Shown here: positions 7,635-12,137 of the stretch, piece by piece
Position numbering within the stretch: the first letter of the stretch is position 1
Layout of the letters: each line of letters begins with the position of its first letter
DNA from: an uncultured Clostridia bacterium
GTDB lineage: Bacteria; Bacillota; Clostridia; Oscillospirales; Acutalibacteraceae
Length of the DNA stretch: 12,137 bases
Assembly (NCBI GenBank): GCA_946497265.1
Contig: CAMMKL010000038.1
Location: forward strand, 1 to 12,137
Direction of reading: 5' to 3'
Program-made: the position numbers and the translations under genes
The notes under the pieces: model-generated
What the model was told of the DNA's origin: nothing
What the model saw: the letters and a program-made list of their open reading frames with translations, nothing else
The model's database searches: none

Positions 7635-7715
7635 ACCTCTACAATACAGCTATCCTAAATCGGACGCTCTTTACAAACTAAAAAAGCTGTACTTTATAGG
7701 CACGCAATTGAGGAT

Positions 7716-7744
7716 TTGATAATCCGCGTCTTTTCCGGCATACT
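7716..7744 (+). promoter_or_regulatory. Possible promoter of the VOC gene
   Basis: TTGATA (7716-7721), 17 bases, then CATACT (7739-7744). The -10 is imperfect and the predicted leader is only about 18 bases, so this is tentative. Confidence 0.4.
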
Positions 7745-7768
7745 ATAAAAGAAAAGGAGGAGCTGCAA

Positions 7769-8209
7769 ATGCCTATCCATCCCTATGTGAATTTCAACGG
7801 AACTTGCCGGGAAGCCGTGACCTTTTACGCCTCTGTTTTTCAGACAGAACCGCCGCAATTTATGACTTTTGGCGACCTGCCTGAAGACGCTGATTTTCCC
7901 TTGCCCGAAAAAGCCAAACATTTGATCCTGCATACTAGGCTCACGATCTGCGGTAGTGATGTCTTATTTTCCGATACCTTTCCCGGAAATCACTGTACGG
8001 TAGGCAGCCACATCGGCTTAGCCGTAATGACAGATTCCGCCGAGAAAATCAAGCGATATTTTCAATATTTAAGCGAGGACGGCGAAGTCGAGATGGAACT
8101 TCAAAGTACAGAATGGAGCCCCCTATACGCATCTTTGACCGATCGTTTTGGTGTCGCGTGGCAACTCAACCAGACATCGGTAGGTGGAAAGGGACGCACC
8201 CTGCCGTAA
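7769..8209 (+). CDS. PhnB-like VOC-superfamily protein, 146 aa
   Basis: A glyoxalase/bleomycin-resistance-fold protein of the PhnB-like (3-demethylubiquinone methyltransferase-like) group. The function of these small proteins is usually unknown. The N-terminal PYVNFNGTCREAVTFYASVF segment is the family's first beta-alpha-beta block. SDTFPG (67-72), the glycine-containing strand near 80-85 and the C-terminal WSPLYASLTDRFGVAWQLN are the other conserved blocks. The usual GN pair in the middle strand reads GS. The length is normal for a single two-module VOC unit. The start is secure: AAGGAGG lies about seven bases before ATG 7769. It is transcribed divergently from the GNAT gene and appears monocistronic, with no clear terminator hairpin after its stop. 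Confidence 0.9.
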   Translation: MPIHPYVNFNGTCREAVTFYASVFQTEPPQFMTFGDLPEDADFPLPEKAKHLILHTRLTICGSDVLFSDTFPGNHCTVGSHIGLAVMTDSAEKIKRYFQYLSEDGEVEMELQSTEWSPLYASLTDRFGVAWQLNQTSVGGKGRTLP

Positions 8210-8733
8210 GAAGCGGGGTGTTCCTTCCTTTTTTATTGCCCATGACCGGTTACCGTAGAAACCGGACGGCATCAATGAAAAACAACGGCTCAACCATACG
8301 TTCTGCATACTAAGGGACCAGCTCGGCTAAAAACACACTGTTTAGATTGGCATCGCATAGGAGCCTGCATTTGCCGGCAGCTGGTCAAAACGTTTCCGGC
8401 CCTTCTATAATTCCCAAATCAGCGCTATGTCATCGGCTGCCTGAAACATATCGACGTAGCAAACCTGCAATACCAGCATAATACTTATTATTGTTCCGCC
8501 AAGCATAGGTCAAATACCGTCTTCGTGCGCGCCATCCCGTACCTTCTGTTTGTGGTACTTCCCCCGAAAACGGCACACATCCGGAAGAAAAAACCATGTA
8601 AAATAAGATAGCTCTTTTTCTTTCCATTGCCTTTGGAAAAGGCGGCGAATGTTACCGCGCCGCGCTTCATCCGTATTTTCTACTTACGACGGGAAATTCT
8701 AAGCATCAGAATCGCTATGAACGGAGGGCAAAT
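8210..8733. other. 524-base gap without a convincing gene
   Basis: Short frames on both strands here lack Shine-Dalgarno sites and family resemblance. The stretch holds a 12-pair interrupted inverted repeat (8316-8386) and two short hairpins close to splB: GCCTTT/AAAGGC (8629-8643) and GCGGCG/CGCCGC (8642-8663). These two overlap and could not both form. GGAGGG at 8722-8727 is the splB ribosome binding site. No clear sigma-A or sigma-G promoter was found. Confidence 0.55.
8316..8386. repeat. Interrupted inverted repeat, possible structured RNA
   Basis: GACCAGCT (8316-8323) is perfectly complementary to AGCTGGTC (8379-8386). The helix continues with CGGC (8324-8327) against GCCG (8373-8376) after a two-base bulge, giving 12 pairs. 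Inside, TAAA (8328-8331) can pair with TTTA (8341-8344). No T-run follows, so it is not a terminator. Function unknown. Confidence 0.45.
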
Positions 8734-9729
8734 ATGTTTCCCGATCAAATCTATTACGAACCGAAGGTTTTGGAATATCCACTGGGCCAAAAGTTACACC
8801 AACGTTACGGCAACCTGCCCTGGATTCCCATACAAAGCCACAACCGTATTGACGAATTGCGGCAAAATCCAAACAGCAGCTTTGCTCAGATGAAGCGGCA
8901 TTTGATCCTAGGCATACGAAAAACACACCGTTATGTGCCCAATCAAAAAGTATCGGATTTTTTGGTTCCCTACACCTCCTCCGGCTGTTCCGCGATGTGT
9001 CTTTATTGTTATTTGGTATGTAATTACAACAAATGTTCCTATCTGCGCCTTTTTGTCAACCGGGAAGAAATGCTGCAAAAGCTCGTCCATGCTGCCAGGA
9101 AGTCCACCCGTGATTTGACCTTTGAGATTGGCAGCAACAGCGATCTGGTCCTGGAAAACACGCTGACCGGGAACCTGGAGTGGACAATAGAGGAATTTGC
9201 CAGGGAAAATAAGGGGTTTTTGACTTTTCCCACAAAATTTGACGCAGTCGCTCCATTGCTTCCCTTGCATCATAACGGTCGGATAATTGCCCGAATGAGC
9301 GTGAACCCCGCATCCGTGATCCGGCGAGTGGAGCTCGGTACCTCTCCGCTTTCAGCCCGCATACGGGCTATCAATCAATTGAGTGAAGCAGGTTACCGGG
9401 TGGGGCTCCTGCTTGCTCCGGTAATCCTGTTGGAAAACTGGAAAGCTCTTTACACCGAACTAATTGACCAATTGGCCGCGGAGCTTTCCGAAAAAGTAAA
9501 GAGGGAAGCCTTTCTGGAAATCATCTTCATGACCTATAGCTTTGTACACAACGCCATCAATACAGACGCCTTTCCCAACGCGGTTGCTCTTTATAACCCT
9601 CAACAGATGACCGGGCGTGGACGCGGCAAATATTATTATCGTCCCAAGCTGCGCGAGGAGGGGGAAGCATTTCTACGCGAACAGCTTTCCAGAAAACTTG
9701 GCAATATGCCCATTTTGTATGTGGTATAA
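8734..9729 (+). CDS. splB: Spore photoproduct lyase, clostridial type, 331 aa
   Basis: A radical-SAM enzyme that reverses the spore photoproduct, the thymine dimer made in UV-irradiated spores, during germination. The CxxxCxxC cluster motif is at Cys85, Cys89 and Cys92 in GCSAMCLYCYL. The tyrosines flanking Cys92 (Tyr91, Tyr93) match those proposed to take part in radical transfer in Bacillus and Geobacillus enzymes. TFPTKFD, RMSVNP and the LLAPVILLENW block are family landmarks. At the position where Bacillus SplB has its hydrogen-donor cysteine (FEAACTSD), this protein reads FEIGSNSD, so Ser134 takes its place. Extra cysteines lie at 96 and 101. The start at 8734 is secure, with GGAGGG about six bases upstream. 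No splA-like gene is adjacent. Its presence implies a spore former. Confidence 0.93.
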   Translation: MFPDQIYYEPKVLEYPLGQKLHQRYGNLPWIPIQSHNRIDELRQNPNSSFAQMKRHLILGIRKTHRYVPNQKVSDFLVPYTSSGCSAMCLYCYLVCNYNKCSYLRLFVNREEMLQKLVHAARKSTRDLTFEIGSNSDLVLENTLTGNLEWTIEEFARENKGFLTFPTKFDAVAPLLPLHHNGRIIARMSVNPASVIRRVELGTSPLSARIRAINQLSEAGYRVGLLLAPVILLENWKALYTELIDQLAAELSEKVKREAFLEIIFMTYSFVHNAINTDAFPNAVALYNPQQMTGRGRGKYYYRPKLREEGEAFLREQLSRKLGNMPILYVV

Positions 9730-9734
9730 CCTAA

Positions 9735-9777
9735 GCAATTGTCTATAACCGTCTCGCATAGAAACAGGTACAATTGC
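9735..9777. repeat. Inverted repeat between splB and the DtxR-family gene
   Basis: GCAATTGT (9735-9742) is complementary to ACAATTGC (9770-9777), enclosing 27 bases in which CTAT and ATAG can also pair. The right arm overlaps the -35 of the next promoter. There is no T-run, so it is more likely an operator-like or mRNA 3'-end structure than a classical terminator. Confidence 0.45.
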
Positions 9778-9802
9778 AAAAATCATCAAGGCGCTGTATA
9801 AT
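9774..9802 (+). promoter_or_regulatory. Sigma-A promoter of the DtxR-family regulator
   Basis: TTGCAA (9774-9779), exactly 17 bases, then a perfect TATAAT (9797-9802). Predicted leader about 50 bases. No RGTTAK-N6-CTAACC palindrome is present here, unlike the two metal-gene promoters downstream. Confidence 0.82.
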
Positions 9803-9861
9803 AGAAATTAAATAAAAAGTTTAGAAAGCAGGCTTGTCCCGCCGCAAATGGAGGTATCCCC

Positions 9862-10242
9862 ATGCAGATACATGAATCCGGAGAAGATTATTTGGAAACG
9901 ATTCTGATGCTGAAACAGCGTCTGGGTGTAGTCCGTTCTATTGATATCGTTCGGGAAATGAACTTTTCCAAGCCTTCTGTAAGCATTGCAATGAAACGCT
10001 TCCGGGAAAACGGATACATCCAGGTAGATTCGGAAGGTTACATCACATTAACGGAAAAGGGAAAACAGATTGCACAACGGATTTATGAACGCCATATGGT
10101 CATTGCTGCCGTCCTGATGGCTCTTGGCGTAGACGAGGCCACCGCCTACCAGGATGCTTGCCGGATGGAACACGACCTCAGTGAAAAAAGTTATCAATGT
10201 ATCAAGGAGCATTACCTAACGAAGCAGAATAATCCCAAATAA
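9862..10242 (+). CDS. DtxR/MntR-family metal-dependent transcriptional repressor, 126 aa
   Basis: A metal-sensing repressor that binds DNA when loaded with Fe(II) or Mn(II). It begins ESGEDYLETI (5-14), the first helix with metal ligands Asp9 and Glu12 as in MntR, followed by a winged helix: the helix-turn-helix spans roughly 25-50 (SKPSVSIAMKRF as recognition helix) and the wing covers GYIQVDSEGYITLT. RHMVIAAVL supplies His78, and DACRMEH (98-104) supplies Cys100, Glu103 and His104. It lacks the SH3-like third domain, so it is MntR-length. Asp9 is Mn-type while Cys100 is as in DtxR/IdeR, so the metal cannot be assigned by eye. GGAGG lies about seven bases before the start. It sits next to two palindromes upstream of the DUF3793 gene and close to a ZIP transporter, its probable targets. 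Confidence 0.92.
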   Translation: MQIHESGEDYLETILMLKQRLGVVRSIDIVREMNFSKPSVSIAMKRFRENGYIQVDSEGYITLTEKGKQIAQRIYERHMVIAAVLMALGVDEATAYQDACRMEHDLSEKSYQCIKEHYLTKQNNPK

Positions 10243-10283
10243 TTGCCCTTACAATTAGCCAATGCAAACATATTGCGAAAAAC

Positions 10284-10312
10284 TTGACAAATCGTTATCG
10301 AAATGGTAAAGT
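10284..10312 (+). promoter_or_regulatory. Sigma-A promoter upstream of the DUF3793 gene
   Basis: A perfect TTGACA (10284-10289), 17 bases, then TAAAGT (10307-10312) preceded by TGG as an extended -10. Transcription is predicted near 10319, at the edge of the first palindrome. Confidence 0.82.
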
Positions 10313-10320
10313 ATAGGTGG

Positions 10321-10338
10321 GGTTAGAGAACGCTAACC
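10321..10338. promoter_or_regulatory. Putative DtxR-type operator 1
   Basis: GGTTAG-AGAACG-CTAACC is a perfect 6-6-6 palindrome placed over the predicted transcription start of the DUF3793 promoter. TTAG-N6-CTAA has the spacing between the first TTAG and third block of the IdeR/DtxR consensus TTAGGTTAGSCTAACCTAA, i.e. one dimer's share. Binding here would block transcription. Confidence 0.7.
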
Positions 10339-10360
10339 AAGCCGTCTTTGGACGGTTTTT
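10339..10360 (+). terminator. Intrinsic terminator in the DUF3793 leader
   Basis: CCGTC (10342-10346) pairs with GACGG (10351-10355) around TTTG, extended by G-T and two A-T pairs, and is followed by TTTTT (10356-10360). It could end the regulator transcript, or it could attenuate transcription from the promoter at 10284-10312. Confidence 0.7.
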
Positions 10361-10371
10361 AAATAGCTTTT

Positions 10372-10389
10372 AGTTAGAATAAACTAACC
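10372..10389. promoter_or_regulatory. Putative DtxR-type operator 2
   Basis: AGTTAG-AATAAA-CTAACC, with GTTAG/CTAAC arms and the same N6 spacing as operator 1, whose centre lies 51 bases upstream. It sits downstream of the leader terminator and about 30 bases before the GTG start. Confidence 0.65.
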
Positions 10390-10418
10390 CAATATTTTTG
10401 ATAGGGGGCAGCCCTTAC

Positions 10419-10973
10419 GTGTTAGATGCGTTCCTCGTGCGGCATTGCGCGCCTACTTTAGCGGGTCTCAAATGTGCAAACCTTTTTAGCTACCGCGGTT
10501 ACCGCTCCCAAAAAGAGTTGAAAAGGCTTGTACAGCGTTGGGATGCCATCCTGAATAAAAAAGGGGTTTCTATAACCGTCTTACATGCCTCCGAAAATTT
10601 TTCGTTATTGTATGTGTATCGGTGGACTAAACTTCTCTCTGATTGGTCACAAGAAGGGGTCCGCCATTATTTGGCCTCCTGTGGTTATCGTTTGGAGAAC
10701 ATGGACAGCGCAGTTTCCCATTTGGGCAAACGGATAAAACAAGGAAAGGAGTTCCCTCATGAAATAGGACTTTTTCTTGGATATCCCTTGGAAGATGTTC
10801 TTGCCTTTATTGAAAATGAAGGCCAAAACTGTAAATGCTGTGGCTGTTGGAAGGTTTATTACAATGAAGAAGAAGCTTTAAAGCAGTTTGCAAGATTTCA
10901 AAAGTGTACCCAAGTGTATTGTAAGTGCTTTTCAAAGGGAACTTCCCTTACTCGATTAACCGTTGCTTGTTAG
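10419..10973 (+). CDS. DUF3793 family protein, cysteine-rich, 184 aa
   Basis: A soluble protein of unknown function. DUF3793 is recognised by HCAPTLAGLK (9-18) at the N terminus, HEIGLFLGYPLEDV (114-127) in the middle and CWKVYY (143-148) near the end. Eleven of 184 residues are cysteine, with a cluster CKCCGC at 138-143 and more at 163, 168 and 170, which suggests metal or cluster binding but does not prove it. I chose GTG 10419 because family members start Met-Leu-x-x-x-Leu-Val-x-His-Cys, and AGGGGG (10403-10408) lies ten bases before it. The frame is open to TTG 10398, which has no Shine-Dalgarno site. It has its own promoter with two DtxR-type palindromes, so metal-dependent expression is likely. 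DUF3793 genes are, as I recall, often found near feo or flavodoxin genes in Clostridia. Confidence 0.87.
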   Translation: MLDAFLVRHCAPTLAGLKCANLFSYRGYRSQKELKRLVQRWDAILNKKGVSITVLHASENFSLLYVYRWTKLLSDWSQEGVRHYLASCGYRLENMDSAVSHLGKRIKQGKEFPHEIGLFLGYPLEDVLAFIENEGQNCKCCGCWKVYYNEEEALKQFARFQKCTQVYCKCFSKGTSLTRLTVAC

Positions 10974-11016
10974 CCTTTACTTTGCTTATTTCATTCTATA
11001 TTTCCTCACAATAATC

Positions 11017-11052
11017 AAAAGAACCCTGTCAACTTACAGACAGGGTTCTTTT
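11017..11052. terminator. Bidirectional intrinsic terminator between DUF3793 and ZIP genes
   Basis: AAAAGAACCCTGTC (11017-11030) pairs without mismatch to GACAGGGTTCTTTT (11039-11052) around an eight-base loop. The A and T ends make it work in both directions, serving the DUF3793 transcript (plus) and the ZIP transcript (minus). Confidence 0.94.
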
Positions 11053-11183
11053 GCGTTTCCTTTTAACTCAGATTAGATCGGGAAAGGTATATTTTTTGAT
11101 GCGATACCAAGCTTGTCCTTTCAAAACCTATCAAAAATAAACGTCTGTTTTTCAAACCTAGCCACATCCTTTATCGGCCTTGA

Positions 11184-11975
11184 CTAGCCCAAAGCGACGT
11201 CTAAGATCATCATGATAATAAATCCTGCCATTACCCCAAGAGTACCAGTATTGGAATGTTCCCCCAAATGGGCTTCCGGTATCAGTTCTTCAACTACAAC
11301 ATACATCATAGCTCCTGCAGCAAAAGAAAGGAGCCAAGGCATAAGCGGCTGAATCCCTCCTGCTATGAGCACGACCAAGATACCAAAAATTGGTTCCACA
11401 ATTCCAGATAAACTACCGTAAAGAAAAGATTTGCGTGCCGACAAACCTTCTTGCCGTAAAGGCAAGGAAATAGCTGCGCCCTCTGGAAAATTTTGAATTC
11501 CAAGTCCCAATGCAAGGGCAACAGCAGCAGATAGGGAGGCGGCATCCCCACCGTGTTGTGACGCCAACGCAAAGGAAAGGCCCACCGCCATACCTTCCGG
11601 AATATTATGCAGCGTTACCGCAAAAATAAGCAATGTCGTACGTTTCCAGGAGGAATGCATTCCTTCCGGACATCGGGCGTCTACATGTAAATGCGGCAGA
11701 AAAAAATCCAATGCCAAAAGAAAAGCGATCCCTAAAAGAAATCCCCCAGCTGCTGGGATCCAGCCGATTAGCCCTGCCGTTTCCGCCTCTTCAATTGCCG
11801 GAATCAATAAGCTCCATACAGAAGCCGCTATCATAACGCCGGCGGCAAACCCCAGAAAGATACGCTGAATCTCTGCCTTTACTGTTTTACGAAAGAAAAA
11901 AACCATAGCTGCGCCTAAACTAGTCATCAAAAATGTAAACCCCGTGCCAATAGAAGCCCACAATACAGGAAGCAT
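11184..11975 (-). CDS. ZIP-family divalent metal transporter, 263 aa
   Basis: Carries a divalent metal (Zn, Fe, Mn or Cd in other members) into the cytoplasm. About eight membrane helices are seen, near 1-26, 38-60, 69-92, 112-138, 147-172, 185-208, 212-231 and 243-262, with a short His-containing loop (PHLHVDARCPEGMH, 94-107) between helices 3 and 4. Helix 4 has HNIPEG (123-128) and helix 5 has QNFPEG (161-166), with Glu194 in helix 6. The His/Asn/Glu, Gln/Asn/Glu and Glu set matches the metal sites of Bordetella BbZIP, where Gln also replaces the second His of ZupT. I chose ATG 11975 with AAGGAGGG six bases upstream rather than the upstream frame start at 12014. The promoter holds a DtxR-type palindrome, so it is probably repressed when metal is plentiful. 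Confidence 0.93.
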   Translation of the reverse strand: MLPVLWASIGTGFTFLMTSLGAAMVFFFRKTVKAEIQRIFLGFAAGVMIAASVWSLLIPAIEEAETAGLIGWIPAAGGFLLGIAFLLALDFFLPHLHVDARCPEGMHSSWKRTTLLIFAVTLHNIPEGMAVGLSFALASQHGGDAASLSAAVALALGLGIQNFPEGAAISLPLRQEGLSARKSFLYGSLSGIVEPIFGILVVLIAGGIQPLMPWLLSFAAGAMMYVVVEELIPEAHLGEHSNTGTLGVMAGFIIMMILDVALG

Positions 11976-12043
11976 CGCTTTCCCTCCTTTTAAATAATAA
12001 TGGTAATATAACAAATTTTTTGATTATGATACATGATCTATCC

Positions 12044-12061
12044 GGTTAGGTATTTATAACT
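12044..12061. promoter_or_regulatory. Putative DtxR-type operator 3 (ZIP promoter)
   Basis: On the minus strand this reads AGTTAT-AAATAC-CTAACC: the same as operator 2 in the right half and one base off (TTAT for TTAG) in the left half, with the same six-base spacing. It lies six bases after the -10 of the ZIP promoter, over the predicted start site, matching the layout of operator 1. Confidence 0.62.
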
Positions 12062-12067
12062 AATAAT

Positions 12068-12096
12068 AAAATACCATGCTCTCTTTTTCGTGTCAA
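12068..12096 (-). promoter_or_regulatory. Sigma-A promoter of the ZIP gene
   Basis: Minus-strand TTGACA (12096-12091), exactly 17 bases, then TATTTT (12073-12068) preceded by TGG as an extended -10. The leader would be about 85 bases and AT-rich. Confidence 0.78.
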
Positions 12097-12137
12097 GAGG
12101 GAAAGAGTAGATGTAGAAACTACAAAAAAAGAACCCA

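Noticed and set aside
8113..8313. Plus-strand frame overlapping the end of the VOC gene
   Set aside because: Out-of-frame shadow of the VOC gene for half its length, with no Shine-Dalgarno site or motif.
8430..8670. Two overlapping minus-strand frames of 60-65 codons
   Set aside because: Composition rich in Arg and aromatic residues without pattern, and poor ribosome binding sites; likely chance frames.
8647..8675. Possible sigma-G promoter for splB (GAATG then CATCCGTA)
   Set aside because: The spacing is 16 rather than 17-18 bases and the -10 departs from CATWHTA, so it cannot be supported even though sigma-G control of splB is expected.
12100..12137. GTAG-AAA-CTAC hairpin beside an A-run at the window end
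   Set aside because: Four pairs only, and the T-run on the minus strand precedes the stem instead of following it, so it is not a terminator.

Overview
The window looks like chromosomal DNA of a spore-forming, low-to-mid-GC Firmicute of the class Clostridia. The support is a clostridial-type spore photoproduct lyase, AGGAGG-like Shine-Dalgarno sites throughout, good sigma-A promoters (several with an extended -10), TTG and GTG starts, and families common in gut Clostridia (DUF3793, SCP2-like, MoxR/DUF58). No rRNA, tRNA, CRISPR array, insertion sequence or prophage gene was seen. The genus cannot be fixed from this stretch.

Layout. Positions 1-2199 (minus strand) are a tight operon: an HSL-type alpha/beta hydrolase, then a condensation-like acyltransferase whose start overlaps the hydrolase end, then a third gene of which only three codons lie in the window. 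Positions 2200-3085 are mostly non-coding, with a likely 26-residue membrane microprotein at 2630-2710. A small SCP2-domain protein (3086-3406, plus) converges on a three-gene operon (6876-3474, minus) of MoxR AAA+ ATPase, DUF58 protein and a polytopic membrane protein with a DUF4129-like tail; the two units share a bidirectional terminator at 3413-3450. The MoxR operon has a near-consensus promoter at 6951-6923. Next come a GNAT acetyltransferase (7577-6990, minus) and a divergent PhnB-like VOC protein (7769-8209, plus), then about 520 bases without a convincing gene, then splB (8734-9729, plus).

The last 2.4 kb form the most coherent regulatory unit. A DtxR/MntR-family regulator (9862-10242) lies beside a cysteine-rich DUF3793 protein (10419-10973) and a convergent ZIP metal transporter (11975-11184). 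The DUF3793 leader holds two copies of a palindrome, and the ZIP promoter a third close match (RGTTAK-N6-CTAACC), each promoter-proximal copy placed just after a -10 box. This fits one dimer footprint of the DtxR/IdeR box. I infer a small local metal regulon in which the regulator represses metal import and the DUF3793 gene. The DUF3793 leader also holds an intrinsic terminator between its two palindromes, so a second layer of control by termination is possible.

Nothing here is proven to be a new system. The metal regulon with its promoter-operator-terminator-operator leader, the serine at the usual catalytic-cysteine position of SplB, and the membrane microprotein are the items most worth checking.
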